From contig NW_024756914.1 of assembly GCF_018991925.1 (NCBI RefSeq), positions 10,209,817-10,273,816 of the forward strand: DNA of 64,000 nucleotides, read 5' to 3'. Of this stretch, positions 22,996 through 34,282 are shown one piece after another. The stretch's first letter is position 1. The number at the start of each line of letters is the position of its first letter. The notes beneath the pieces are model-generated. The model was given only the letters and a program-made list of their open reading frames with translations, had not been told where the DNA came from and ran no database searches. This DNA comes from Homarus americanus (Eukaryota > Arthropoda > Malacostraca > Decapoda > Nephropidae). Position numbers and translations under genes: made by a program.

Positions 22996-24995
22996 TCTTG
23001 AGAACATAAGAATGGAGGAAACTGCAGTGGGCCTATTGGCCCATACTGGGCAGTCCCGTTTAGACCCAACCCCTATTGCTCATATGAGCATCCAACCTAT
23101 GTTTGAAGCAATTCAGCGTATTCGAGTTAATGATGATATTTGGTAACTTGTTCCATTCATTCACTACTCTGTTTCCAAACCAGTGTTTACCTATTTCACG
23201 CCTAAATCTAAATTTGTCTATTTTAAAACCATTGTTACGAGTTCGCTCCTGGTTGGATAGTTTGAGTACCTTAGTAATGTCCCCTTTGTTTAGCCCTGCC
23301 TTCCACTTATACACCTCTATCAGGTCGCCCCTCGCTCTACGTCTCCCGAGGGAGTGCAAATTAAGATGCTTTAACCTGTCTCTGTACTCAAGGTTCCTAA
23401 TGCCCGGGATTAGTCTTGTCATTCTCCTCTGAATTCTTTCCAAGGATTCTATATCCATTCTGTAATACGGTGACCAGAACTGAACTGCGTAATCCAGGTG
23501 TGGTCTCACAAGAGCAAGATACAGTTTTAGGATGACCTCGCTAGTCTTGTAACTAACACTCCTTTGTATGAACCCAAGTACTTTATTAGCCTTGTTACGA
23601 GCAAAAACACATTGTTTACTTGGCTTAAGGTTCCTACTTATCATTACTCCTAAATCTCTCTCGCAGTCAGATTTCTCTATGGCATCGTTGTTCATCTGGT
23701 ATCTGGTTTCCCTGTTTACATCTCCTATACTGAGTACTTTACATTTGTCCACGTTGAATTTCATCTGCCATTTTTCAGACCATTCGAAAAATTTGTTTAG
23801 ACCTTCCTGTAGTTTTGCCGAGTCCTCGTCAGATTTAATAACACGTCCTATTTTAGTGTCCTCAGCAAATTTACTTATGTTGCTGTCTATGCCGATATCT
23901 ATGTCGTTTATGTATATAATAAATAATAATGGTCCAAGTACTGAGTCTTGGGGAACTCCACTTGTGACTTGCTCCCATGGGACTTAGTGCCGTTAATGCT
24001 CACTCGCTGTTTCCTGTCCTGTAACCACGCCCTAATCCATTTAAGGATTTTACCTTTGATGCCATGAGCTTCTACCTTTCTAATTAGTCTTTCGTGGGGG
24101 ACTGTCGAAGGCTTTGCTAAAGTCGAGATATACCACATCATAATTGTGCCCCTCGTCCACCGATTCGAAAACTGATGAAAAGAATGTTAATAGATTAGTT
24201 AGACAAGAACGTTCGCTTGTGAAGCCATGCTGGGAATCGTTGATCAATCGGTGCTTCTCCAGGTGATTTCGAATAGAGTTTGAAATGATTGCTTCCAGTA
24301 ATTTGCCTACTGTTGATGTTAGACTGATTGGGCGGTAGTTAGAGGATAGTGATCTATCCCCCTTCTTGAAAATCGGTATTACATTTGCTATCCTCCAGGA
24401 TTCTGGTACTACACCTGTTTTTAAGGACGTGTTAAACAACTTTGCTAAGGGCATACTAAGCTCGTCCTTACATTCCTTAATACTCTGGCAAATATCTCAT
24501 CCGGACCAGGTGACTTATTAGGCTTAAGTTTGTCTATTTGCTTACTAACATCGCTACTAGTCACTACTATCTCACTTAATTTGTTTTCTTCACTATCTCT
24601 GAATAGAGACGGTGCCTCGGGTATCATGTTTAAATTTTCGGTGGTGAAAACTGTTGAAAAATATTTATTCAAATTATTGCTCATTTCTCTGTCGTTATCA
24701 GTGAGCTCGCCGGCGTCGGACCGTATTGGTCCAATCTTTTCTCGTGTTTTAGTTTGATACATTTGGTAGAATCCTTTGGGGGTTTGTCCTCGCCTCCCTT
24801 GCTATCCTTACCTCATTATTCCTCTTTGCTTTCCTTATCTCGGTTTTAACCCTACTCGCCAATACCCTATAATAGTCCCGGAGGTGAATTTCGCCACGAT
24901 TTATCCTTCTACCTATAGCCTTCCTTTGGCCGATGATGTTCTTAAAATAATTATTTATCCATTTAGCAAAGGTGGCTGTCATGGGCCGTCAGTAA
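22996..24995 (-). pseudogene. 5'-truncated CR1-like LINE, frameshifted, adjacent second copy
   Basis: Five pieces in order cover about 660 residues of ORF2: a linker (TATFAKWINNYFKNIIGQRK), ELTDNDREMSNNLNKYFSTV, KPNKSPGPDE, then IPIFKKGDRSLSSNYRPISL, YLDFSKAFDS, VPHERLIRKVEAHGIKGKIL and the thumb. The SGVPQGS box is damaged near 23960, and the FADD region reads AEDTKIG around 23850. Frame changes occur at about 23770, 23908, 24110, 24450 and 24755. The 3' end (AGAACATAAGAATGGAGGAA on the + strand) abuts the 5' end of the neighbouring copy at 22995. Both belong to the same subfamily. Confidence 0.85.
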
Positions 24996-25007
24996 AATTT
25001 TAGAAAA

Positions 25008-25800
25008 ATGAAACTTGATCCAGTTGGCCTACAAACATTATTTAGGGATAAATTTCACACATTAAGGGATGAGAAGTTCACTGGTGCCATCATGCCCAGA
25101 AATCCAAAACGGCTGCTGGAAAGTCTAAAACTGGCGATTTTTTTGCTAAATCCTCATTATTTTTCACTCAAAATTATTTTATCTCGTCTTAGGATTAATA
25201 CACCTTACTGCATCATTTGCTTAACATCAAAGAAGATCAATCTCGTTAGCCAAGAAAAGCTGCAAGAATCCTTCAACTAAGTGGAAAAAAGTCTGAAAGG
25301 GGCAGTGAATTGTGTGGAGGCTCTTGCCAAAGAAGCATTAGTTGCCCATGATGCTGCGTTCCAGCATATGTGAACATGACGCTGATCATCAAAGGATGTA
25401 ACGTCTAACAAAATTGCAATGTTACTAGATATCTTCAGTATCTGCAAAATTACCTTTCAGTTTTGCAATCCAGATGACAAAATCTGTTAACTCGAAGCAA
25501 AGTTAAGCAACCATTTTGGTCGTTTTATTGCATTCTGGCAACCAAACTACCATAGTAAAGTGGTGTATTTGTCCGACATTGCGCAACGTAAGGCAGTGGA
25601 GACTCCAGGATCCTTGAAGAAGCAGCACTCATTTTGAGGAGAGGAGTGCTAGAACATGGACAATAATTTGAGCTGCCATGGCCACCATCTACTTGTGATT
25701 TTACCTTATCTTTGGAATATTATCCCAAATGTTTTCTTGTACTGCAACAATTTAGTTAATTACATTTTGTAGGTTACAAAAGACCGTACATGAAGTGGGG
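25008..25800 (+). pseudogene. Degenerate protein-coding remnant of a repeated family
   Basis: A 90-codon open piece (MKLDPVGLQTLFRDKFHTLR) is followed, across stops and frameshifts, by VEALAKEALVAHDAAFQH and by FELPWPPSTCDFTLSLEYYP. The WPP-containing segment resembles large uncharacterised multi-copy proteins known from many invertebrate genomes and probably carried by transposons. I cannot name the family. It lies directly upstream of the first snoRNA, so it is also where the unseen 5' end of the host gene would be expected. Confidence 0.35.
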
Positions 25801-25863
25801 TTTTATTTTGGGCAAAAAAAAATTCAATAGTCTACTAGTTTTTAGAGATGAAATGAAATGATT

Positions 25864-25949
25864 GTTATATGATGAAATAACTAGAAGTTCACATTCGCGG
25901 TTTCCAACAGATGACATTAGTCAATGATGGCCTGTGATGTCTGACATGT
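25864..25949 (+). ncRNA. SNORD14: C/D-box snoRNA U14, copy 1
   Basis: C box ATGATGA at 25869, D box CTGA at 25941. The conserved U14 segment CATTCGCGGTTTCCAACAGA is complementary to 18S rRNA GAAACCGCGAAT near its 5' end; in yeast this pairing is needed for 18S processing. Upstream of the D box, where classical U14 carries CCTTGGATGT for methylation of 18S C462, this copy reads CCTGTGATGT, which keeps only the five bases next to the box. It lies in the intron ahead of the exon at 26018. Confidence 0.88.
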
Positions 25950-26241
25950 GATGAATAAAAGTTACTGTGTGCTTTAAATGGGAGCTCTTTCTAAAATACC
26001 ATACTTATTCTTTGCAGGATTGTGGCTGGACAAGGTATCGGATTGGAGTTCGGGTAAGGTTTAGTAGGGTTTGTTACACCATCCATAAGAGTTCATGCAG
26101 TTAAGATTACATTAAATTTTTTGGTTTTAGCAATAAATGGTATTGAACTTGTAAGCATACTTTTGTCTTTATGGTATTTTTAAAGTAGCCATTTTCTGCT
26201 TTAATTCCTAAATAATCATTATGGTTAGGGAATGCTATTTT

Positions 26242-26322
26242 TTCTTATGATGTACACCAACGCTTTAGGACACCTTAAGATTGTCCAAGAGGCAAGATGA
26301 TAATGACTGTTGACTGATAAAT
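26242..26322 (+). ncRNA. C/D snoRNA, family A/B, copy A1
   Basis: C box ATGATGT at 26247 and D box CTGA at 26314. The guide CGCTTTAGGACAC sits upstream of a relaxed D' box (CTTA) and is complementary to 28S AGGTGTCCTAAGGCG (one G-U pair); position 5 from D' points to a C in GTGTC. The internal sequence folds (GGACA ... TGTCC). The closing stem is weak. The rRNA match is from memory; the family is unnamed. Confidence 0.7.
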
Positions 26323-26579
26323 CATTGTGTAGTTAGTTTTCTCTTTATCTTGATGCTTATACTAATTTTTTCTCATCTTCCAGGATGAAGGCAGGATGGA
26401 GAGCTCCATGCATTAAATAATGGCCCCTGTAGTAATAAGTAAGCATACATTAGTTTTTATGGTCCATTTTCGTTTTATTGCTAATTCGTCAGTTTTGAGT
26501 GAAGGCAATTTCATATAGTTGGTTTTCCTTCCTGTCTTGTATAGTATTGAAAAATACTCGTAGTCATTGAAGACAATAT

Positions 26580-27464
26580 GCTAGTGTATTTTTTTCCCGG
26601 GTGATAAAAGATGCCCTCAAGAGTTACAGCTGATTGGCTGTTGCAAATCTGTTCAATTTTGTCCTGAAGTAATGATGTATTTCTAAACGAATTTATTATA
26701 ATCGTGGGGATGACCGTTTTTGACAAGATATTTAGCCAAATTATATAAAGATATTGGCATTCATCATTTCAAACAGGAGCACGTAGGAAGTTATCAGTAA
26801 TCTTGTATATGAATTAACTGTTAAACTCTGGTAACAAATTAATGCTTTCAGAAGAAGCATTTAATATACATGTACTTATTTTTACCTACAATAAGGCATG
26901 CTCAGACTAATTATGTATCGGTAATACTACATTATGCAAAAACATTTTAAAAAGATCAGCATCACGTTAAAACTTTTAAACGACTGTCTGCAGAGCGAAA
27001 AATATTTGGTTGATCGCAGTCATATTTCCCGCCTCTGCTGAGTCATGTAATATTTCAATGTGATTCTGATCTTTTAAAATGATTTTTTGCATATTGTAGT
27101 ACAGTATTACTGATACATAATTTAGTCTTAATATACCTTATTGTGGGTAAAAATTAGTATATATTAAATGCTTCCTCTGAAAACATGAATTTGCTACCAG
27201 AGTGTAACAGTTAATTCATGAATAGTACTTCTGATAAACATCTTTAGTGCTCATGTTTGAAATAATGAATGTATGCATCTTTATATTATTTGGCTAAATA
27301 TCTTTCTCGTCGGAAACGGTCATCCCAGCGATTATGAATAAACTCGTTTAGAAATACATCATAACTAAAGGACAAATCGGACAGGTTTGCAACATTCTAT
27401 CAGCTGTAACTTTTGAGGAGGGGGCAGGGTGTCTTTTCTCAGAAGAGAAAAAGCGCACTATAGT
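26580..27464. mobile_element. Foldback (long inverted repeat) element, array copy 1
   Basis: Arms of about 300 bp run inward from CTAGTGTATTTTTTT at the left and ..AAGCGCACTATAG at the right. Matching landmarks: GTTACAGCTGATTGG with ATCAGCTGTAAC; ATGATGTATTTCTAAACGA with CGTTTAGAAATACATCAT; CAGAAGAAGCATTTAATATA with its inverse. The arms join at a short centre near AGCGAAAAATATTTGGTTGA. No ORF. Length is about 880 bp, in the intron between an A exon and a B snoRNA. Confidence 0.85.
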
Positions 27465-27476
27465 GAATGCTATTTT

Positions 27477-27557
27477 TTCTCATGATGTACACCAATGCTT
27501 TAGGACACCTAAAGATTGTCCTCGAGGCAAGATGTTAACAACTGTTGACTGATAAAT
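27477..27557 (+). ncRNA. C/D snoRNA, family A/B, copy B1
   Basis: C box ATGATGT at 27482, D box CTGA at 27549. The guide GCTTTAGGACAC before the D' box CTAA is the same as in the A copies. The bases just before the D box differ between types (AACAACTGTTGA here, AACGACTGTTGA in most A copies), so only the D' guide is kept. It starts about 15 bp past the foldback element. Confidence 0.7.
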
Positions 27558-27760
27558 AATTGTGTAGTAATTTTTTTCTGCATTTAATGCTTATACTAAT
27601 TTTTACTTCTCTTCCAGGATGGAGAACTCGGCATTAAATGAGGGCAGGGTGGAGAGCACTATACATTAAGAAGTAAGCAAACATCTTTATGGTATTTTTA
27701 GAATTGGCCAATTTTTGCTTTAATTCCTAAATAATCATTATGGTTAGGGAATGCTATTTT

Positions 27761-27841
27761 TTCTTGTGATGTACACCAACGCTTTAGGACACCTTAAGAT
27801 TGTCCAAGAGGCAAGATGATAACGACTGTTGACTGATAAAT
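27761..27841 (+). ncRNA. C/D snoRNA, family A/B, copy A2
   Basis: C box GTGATGT at 27766 (the only A copy with G at the first position), D box at 27833. Guide as in A1. It sits in an unusually short intron, 27673-27900, between a B exon and an A exon. Confidence 0.7.
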
Positions 27842-28096
27842 CATTGTGTAGTTAGTTTTCTCTACCTTGATGCTTATACTAATTTTTTCTCATCTTCCAG
27901 GATGAAGGCAGGATGGAGAGCTCCATGCATTAAATAATGGCCCCTGTAGTAATAAGTAAGCATACATTAGTTTTTATGGTCCATTTTCGTTTTATTGCTA
28001 ATTCGTCAGTTTTGAGTGAAGGCAATTTCATATAGTTGGTTTTCCTTCCTGTCTTGTATAGTATTGAAAAATACTCGTAGTCATTGAAGACAATAT

Positions 28097-28978
28097 GCTA
28101 GTGTATTTTTTTCCCGGGTGATAAAAGATGCCCTCAAGAGTTACAGCTGATTGGCTGTTGCAAATCTGTTCAATTTTGTCCTGAAGTAATGATGTATTTC
28201 TAAACGAATTTATTATAATCGTGGGGATGACCGTTTTTGACAAGATATTTAGCCAAATTATATAAAGATATTGGCATTCATCATTTCAAACAGGAGCACG
28301 TAGGAAGTTATCAGTAATCTTGTATATGAATTAACTGTTAAACTCTGGTAACAAATTAATGCTTTCAGAAGAAGCATTTAATATACATGTACTTATTTTT
28401 ACCTACAATAAGGCATGCTCAGACTAATTATATATCGGTAATACTACATTATGCAAAAACATTTTAAAAAGATCAGCATCACGTTAAAACTTTTAAACGA
28501 CTGTCTGCAGAGCGAAAAATATTTGGTTGATCGCAGTCACATTTCCCGCCTCTGCTGAGTCATGTAATATTTCAATGTGATTCTGATCTTTTAAAATGAT
28601 TTTTTGCATATTGTAGTACAGTATTACTGATACATAATTTAGTCTTAATATACCTTATTGTGGGTAAAAATTAGTATATATTAAATGCTTCCTCTGAAAA
28701 CATGAATTTGCTACCAGAGTGTAACAGTTAATTCATGAATAGTACTTCTGATAAACATCTTTAGTGCTCATGTTTGAAATAATGTATGTATGTATCTTTA
28801 TATAATTTGGCTAAATATCTTTCTCGTCGGAAACGGTCATCCCAGCGATTATGAATAAACTCGTTTAGAAATACATCATAACTAAAGGACAAATCGGACA
28901 GGTTTGCAACATCCTATCAGCTGTAACTTTTGAGGGGGCAGGGTGTCTTTTCTCAAGAGAAAAAGTGCACTATAGTGA
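28097..28978. mobile_element. Foldback element, array copy 2
   Basis: Same arms as the first array copy, with few differences, for example TATATCGGTAATAC for TGTATCGGTAATAC and a shortened G-run before the right end. Confidence 0.85.
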
Positions 28979-28988
28979 AGGCTATTTT

Positions 28989-29069
28989 TTCTCATGATGT
29001 ACACCAAAGCTTTAGGACACCTAAAGATTGTCCTCGAGGCAAGATGTTAACAACTGTTGACTGATAAAT
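28989..29069 (+). ncRNA. C/D snoRNA, family A/B, copy B2
   Basis: C box ATGATGT at 28994, D box CTGA at 29061; guide AAGCTTTAGGACAC. The exon that follows (29130-29214) carries a 30-nt internal duplication, making it 85 instead of 55 nt. Confidence 0.7.
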
Positions 29070-29302
29070 AATTGTGTAGTAATTTTTTTCTGCATTTAAT
29101 GCTTCTACTAATTTTTACTTCTCTTCCAGGATGGAGAACTCGGCATTAAATGAGGGCAGGGTGGGGAGCTCTGCATTAAATGAGGGCAGGGTGGGGAGCA
29201 CTATACATTAAGAAGTAAGCAAACATCTTTATGGTATTTTTAGAATTGGCCAATTTTTGCTTTAATTCCTAAATAATCATTATGGTTAGGGAATGCTATT
29301 TT

Positions 29303-29383
29303 TTCTTATGATGTACACCAACGCTTTAGGACACCTTAAGATTGTCCAAGAGGCAAGATGATAACGACTGTTGACTGATAAAT
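29303..29383 (+). ncRNA. C/D snoRNA, family A/B, copy A3
   Basis: C box ATGATGT at 29308, D box at 29375; guide and hairpin as in A1. Confidence 0.7.
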
Positions 29384-29639
29384 CATTGTGTAGTTAGTTT
29401 TCTCTTTATCTTGATGCTTATACTAATTTTTTCTCATCTTCCAGGATGAAGGCAGGATGGAGAGCTCCATGCATTAAATAATGGCCCCTGTAGTAATAAG
29501 TAAGCATACATTAGTTTTTATGGTCCATTTTCGTTTTATTGCTAATTCGTCAGTTTTGAGTGAAGGCAATTTCATATAGTTGGTTTTCCTTCCTGTCTTG
29601 TATAGTATTGAAAAATACTCGTAGTCATTGAAGACAATA

Positions 29640-30525
29640 TGCTAGTGTATTGTTTTCCGGGTGATAAAAGATGCCCTCAAGAGTTACAGCTGATTGGCTG
29701 TTGCAAATCTGTTCAATTTTGTCCTGAAGTAATGATGTATTTCTAAACGAATTTATTATAATCGTGGGGATGACCGTTTTTGACAAGATATTTAGCCAAA
29801 TTATATAAGATATTGGCATTCATCATTTCAAACAGGAGCACGTAGGAAGTTATCAGTAATCTTGTATATGAATTAACTGTTAAACTCTGGTAACAAATTA
29901 ATGCTTTCAGAAGAAGCATTTAATATACATGTACTTATTTTTACCTACAATAAGGCATGCTCAGACTAATTATATATCGGTAATACTACATTATGCAAAA
30001 ATTTTTTAAAAAGATCAGCATCACGTTAAAACTTTTAAACGACTGTCTGCAGAGCGAAAAACATTTGGTTGATCGCAGTCATATTTCCCGCCTCTGCTGA
30101 GTCATGTAATATTTCAATGTGATTCTGATATTTTAAAATGATTTTTTTGCATATTGTAGTACAGTATTACTGATACATAATTTAGTCTTAATATACCTTA
30201 TTGTGGGTAAAAATTTGTATATATTAAATGCTTCCTCTGAAAACATGAATTTGCTACCAGAGTGTAACAGTTAATTCATGAATAGTACTTCTGATAAACA
30301 TCTTTAGTGCTCATGTTTGAAATAATGAATGTATGTATCTTTATATAATTTGGCTAAATATCTTTCTCGTCGGAAACGGTCATCCCAGCGATTATGAATA
30401 AACTCGTTTAGAAATACATCATAACTAAAGGACAAATCGGACAGGTTTGCAACATCCTATCAGCTGTAACTTTTGAGGAGGGGGCAGGGTGTCTTTTCTC
30501 AGAAGAGAAAAAGCGCACTATAGTG
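29640..30525. mobile_element. Foldback element, array copy 3
   Basis: Same structure as the other array copies; the left arm has small changes (GTGTATTGTTTTCCGG, and one A lost in TTATATAAGATATTGG). Confidence 0.85.
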
Positions 30526-30536
30526 AAGGCTATTTT

Positions 30537-30617
30537 TTCTCATGATGTACACCAAAGCTTTAGGACACCTAAAGATTGTCCTCGAGGCAAGATGTTAACA
30601 ACTGTTGACTGATAAAT
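30537..30617 (+). ncRNA. C/D snoRNA, family A/B, copy B3
   Basis: C box ATGATGT at 30542, D box at 30609. Followed by an 85-nt exon with the same 30-nt duplication as after B2, so units 2 and 3 are each other's closest relatives. Confidence 0.7.
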
Positions 30618-30850
30618 AATTGTGTAGTAATTTTTTTCTGCATTTAATGCTTCTACTAATTTTTACTTCTCTTCCAGGATGGAGAACTCGGCATTAAATG
30701 AGGGCAGGGTGGGGAGCTCTGCATTAAATGAGGGCAGGGTGGAGAGCACTATACATTAAGAAGTAAGCAAACATCTTTATGGTATTTTTAGAATTGGCCA
30801 ATTTTTGCTTTAATTCCTAAATAATCATTATGGTTAGGGAATGCAATTTT

Positions 30851-30931
30851 TTCTTATGATGTACACCAACGCTTTAGGACACCTTAAGATTGTCCAAGAG
30901 GCAAGATGATAACGACTGTTGACTGATAAAT
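30851..30931 (+). ncRNA. C/D snoRNA, family A/B, copy A4
   Basis: C box ATGATGT at 30856, D box at 30923. This is the last A copy; no B copy follows its foldback element. Confidence 0.7.
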
Positions 30932-31187
30932 CATTGTGTAGTTAGTTTTCTCTTTATCTTGATGCTTATACTAATTTTTTCTCATCTTCCAGGATGAAGG
31001 CAGGATGGAGAGCTCCATGCATTAAATAATGGCCCCTGTAGTAATAAGTAAGCATACATTAGTTTTTATGGTCCATTTTCATTTTATTGCTAATTTGTCA
31101 GTTTTGAGTGAAGGCAATTTCATAGTTGGTTTTCCTTCATGTCTTGTATAGTATTGAAAAAATACTCGTAGTCATTGAAGACAATAT

Positions 31188-32022
31188 ACTATAGTGTATT
31201 TTTTCCCTGGTGAGAAAAGATGCCCTCAAGAGTTACAGCTGATTGGCTGTTGCAAATCTGTCCTGAAGTAATGATGTATTTCTAAACTAATTTATTATAA
31301 TCGTGGGGATGACTGTTTCTGACAAGATATTTAGCCAAATTATATAATGATACAGGACTTAGGAAGTTTATCAGAAATCTTGTATAGGAATCGACTGTTA
31401 AACTCTGGTAGCAAATTGATGCTGCCGAAGGATGCATTTAATATATATAAATTTTTAATGACAATAAGGCATATAAGGACAAATTACGTATTGATAAAGC
31501 TGCACTATGCAAAAACTAACATTTTAAAAGATGAGAATCACAGAAATATGAAGTTTTTCAGTTATATTTCCTACTGAAGCGCCCAAGTCTCTCGTCCACC
31601 AATTTCTCAGTGGCCATGTAATATTTTAGTGTGATTCTGATCTCTTAAAATGTTAGTTTTTGCATAATGTAGTATTATTAGTTTGTCCAGGTATGTCTTC
31701 TTGTAGGTGAAAATAAATATATATATTAAATGCGTCCTTCAAAAGCACCGATTTGCTACCAGAGTTAAACAGTTAATTCATATATAAGATTTCTGATAAA
31801 CTTCTTACGTGCTCCTGTTTCAAATGGTCAATGTATACATTATATAATTTAGCTAAATATCTTTCTCCTTAGAAACTGTCATCCCAACTATTATGAATAA
31901 ACTCGTTGAGAAATACATCATTACTTCCGTACGAAATCAAACCAATTTGCAACAGCCAATCGGTTGTAACTCTTGATGGGGGGGGGGGGATTTCTCAGCT
32001 GAGAAAAAAAGCCCTACAGTAG
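31188..32022. mobile_element. Foldback element, diverged fourth copy
   Basis: The left end ACTATAGTGTATTTTTTCCC and the right end (reverse complement CTACTGTAGGGCTTTTTTTC) show the same long arms, but about 10-20% diverged from the array copies and with a different centre (AATATGAAGTTTTTCAG). It is probably a separate, older copy that marks the array edge. Confidence 0.75.
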
Positions 32023-32490
32023 GTTACTGATTTCACAAAGCTTGCATGGAATGGAAAGTGGGCTCCTATAATGTGTATGTTAAACTTCCCACATCTTGTG
32101 TTCGATCCCAGAGTCACTGGTGCAGTATTATGTTGCAGCAGTGCTAAGGTTGATTCGTAGATTAAAGCTGGGCTGATTACAGGTGTTCTGTGTCCTTTAT
32201 ACACATTTCCAAATTTTTGGCCTAGACAAGATTTGAATATAACCAGCTGTTAATGTAGACTATATTTGCAAATGTCTTGTGACTGTAAACAGTGCTGTGA
32301 ATGTTTTAAAAGGTAAAAATTAAGAAGTATTTTACCATTTTCAGAACTGCCAGAAAGCGTGTTGTAAACGGTCAGACTCGGACAAAGGTTAGTATGGGTT
32401 TTTGTAGAAGCTTGTACAGTGTAATCATTAAGATTTTGATGGGCTGAATGTAGTGGGTAACACTAATCTGGAGAATGCTTAGTAAAATCT

Positions 32491-32582
32491 CTTAAGTGAT
32501 GAATAAAACTAGTTCACATTCGCGGTTTCCAACAGATGGCTTCGGTCAATGATGGCCTGTGATGTCTGATATGTGATTAAGA
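32491..32582 (+). ncRNA. SNORD14: C/D-box snoRNA U14, copy 2
   Basis: C box GTGATGA at 32496, D box CTGA at 32566, 18S-complementary segment CATTCGCGGTTTCC. External stem TCTTAA/TTAAGA closes the RNA, with seven unpaired bases after the D box. It is near-identical to copy 3 and lies in the intron between exons 32345-32387 and 32639-32674. Confidence 0.9.
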
Positions 32583-32871
32583 ATATTTTAGATTTTAATT
32601 AAGTTGACAGTTTTTCTAAACATGAAAATTTCCTCTAGGGTTGTGGCAGAGCATTGGAGCAAAATGGATTTTTGGTAAGTTTGTTTTGTAATGTTGTTTG
32701 AGAATAATATTGACTTGTTATATCTAGTGGAGTATCTGGTGGAATGGGAGCATCAGACAATAAACAATGGGGGGGGGTGCTGTTATAAAGTTCATAAACT
32801 CTTGGCTTAACCGACTGATCTGAAAGTGCTTTGGTCTGAAACTTGTATTTTGGAAATAATGAATTTAACTA

Positions 32872-32942
32872 AAAAATATGATGAACATTATGACACCTCT
32901 GCTGATATCAGAATGATTTTTAGTATTCGTACTCTGAAACAC
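32872..32942 (+). ncRNA. C/D snoRNA candidate, 28S AGAGGTGTCA guide, copy 1
   Basis: C box ATGATGA (32878-32884), D' CTGA after ATGACACCTCTG, C' AATGATT, D box CTGA at 32934. The D' guide is complementary to the arthropod 28S segment AGAGGTGTCA, just upstream of the ACAGGGATAAC region. A second copy is at 37616-37684. Confidence 0.72.
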
Positions 32943-33116
32943 ATTTGATATGGAGAGAACCCGCATTTAAAGGCAATTTATTGAAATATTTTTTGTATTT
33001 TGCAGGAATTGTCTGCAATTGCATCCTGAATCTGGTAAGTATGCATAAAGGATACAGGTGTTTACGACTTCTGTATGTCTATTGAAAAAGTGGTAGGCAT
33101 AACCTTTTCAAATGCA

Positions 33117-33353
33117 GCGGGTCCCCGGGTTATGAATGGGTTCCGTTCTCGAGCTGGAACGTGCTAGTGCATACCTTACTTACAGAACAATGAATAAAAT
33201 CCCACTCTCATAGCCTAAGTCCTCATCTACATCTAAAATCAGAGACAAGAAATAGAATGACAAAATAGTTGATAAAAGTTAAAAGTTAGTCGGGTAAATT
33301 AAATCCAATAAATTTCAAGTTTAATCCCGTTCGTAAGTCAGGGACGCTGTAAT
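33117..33353. mobile_element. Short copy of the CAGTCCCCGGGTTA MITE
   Basis: GGGTCCCCGGGTTATGAATG at the left and GTTCGTAAGTCAGGGACGCT at the right, with the same subterminal text as the copy at 15430-15860. Intronic. Confidence 0.5.
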
Positions 33354-33660
33354 ATGAATTGTTAATGGTGCAATATGTTGGTACTGGTAGGCGTTGTTTA
33401 ATGTCAATTAAGAGTAGTAGCCAAGCTTTGGTTATGGTGGTTAGCACCAGAAATGGTCAGATTCATTCAAATTGCAACAAGAACCATTATATAGGAAAAC
33501 TTAATCCAAACCTGGCTCCTATCATAAACTGTCCAATGTGTTCTTCTTTACTCTTAAAAGGTTGTATTTAACAAGACTAGTGTAAGATTGTGGCTACCTT
33601 AATACTGCTGCTCTAAGATAAGGTGGGGTTGGGTACTCGGTGAATTTAGCTTTCAGTAAT

Positions 33661-34282
33661 ACAGTAGAACGTCGATATAACGCTACATATTTCAAGAGGT
33701 CGCTTTGAATCGAATTTGCACTAAATCGGTGTGATATTACAATGAAATAATTAAGTTTGGTACTTGAGAGAAACCCAAAACACTAAAAAGACACTAGTAA
33801 ATATGAGAAAAATGAATGGCGTAATATATATGCAGCAAGCGCTCCTAATTCAACACAGAAGTTATGGGACACGAAATGGTCTGTTTACTAACAATCGGCT
33901 GATGTGATAGGGTGGTCGCGCTTGCACCTCACTCCATCCCTACCAGTCATGCACTTTCACTTTCCTCTTAACTTAGTTTTTCATTACTTTGCCATCAAAA
34001 ATAGATTTCCACCCACCTTAGGCAAATCATCCTCTGAAGATGCTGTATGTTCATTCACTAGAGCGTCGGTGCTTGAACTGGGGATGTGTGAGGGTGGCGG
34101 GCAGCCTTGTAGTGTGCCCAGAGAGGCGTCTGGCGGGAAACAGTAGGCGTGAAGCTTAAAATAGTAGTGCTTATTTCCATATGACATGCTTGAGTTGACC
34201 TGTGTAACATAGGAAAGATTTGCTTTAAATTAACAAGGTGTCCTTAATTGTGGGTATTGCTTTAAATTGGCATTTTACTGTA
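33661..34282. mobile_element. Pogo-like element, CAGTAGAACGTCGATATAAC termini
   Basis: The left end ACAGTAGAACGTCGATATAA is mirrored at the right by TTTAAATTGGCATTTTACTG. TA flanks the left end. The same family is at 62452-63567. Lies in the long intron 33035-34403. Confidence 0.65.

Larger units (their letters stand above)
26210..31190 (+). repeat. 1.5-kb tandem array of snoRNA/exon units with a foldback element
   Basis: The block [A-type snoRNA, 55-nt exon, foldback element, B-type snoRNA, 55- or 85-nt exon] is repeated three times (starts about 26210, 27715, 29265) plus a fourth partial copy from 30815. Period is about 1.52-1.56 kb. Identity between neighbouring copies is very high over their whole length, with only scattered substitutions. 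The amplification is therefore recent or kept homogeneous by conversion. Confidence 0.92.

Noticed and set aside
18626..24757. Plus-strand frames over the LINE copies at 18.6-24.8 kb
   Set aside because: Antisense to reverse-transcriptase reading frames with clear RT motifs.
25340..25400. C/D-like motifs CCATGATGCTGCG ... GACGCTGATC
   Set aside because: No guide match or closing stem, and the same bases read as part of a decayed protein frame (VEALAKEALVAHDAAFQH).
26511..29819. Repeated 71-codon minus-strand frame (MSKTVIPTIIINSFRNTSLL) found in three array units
   Set aside because: It lies in the arm of the foldback element, is repeated only because the unit is repeated, is truncated in the third unit and has no recognisable domain.
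32090..32130. tRNA B-box-like GTTCGATCCC
   Set aside because: No A box or cloverleaf around it.
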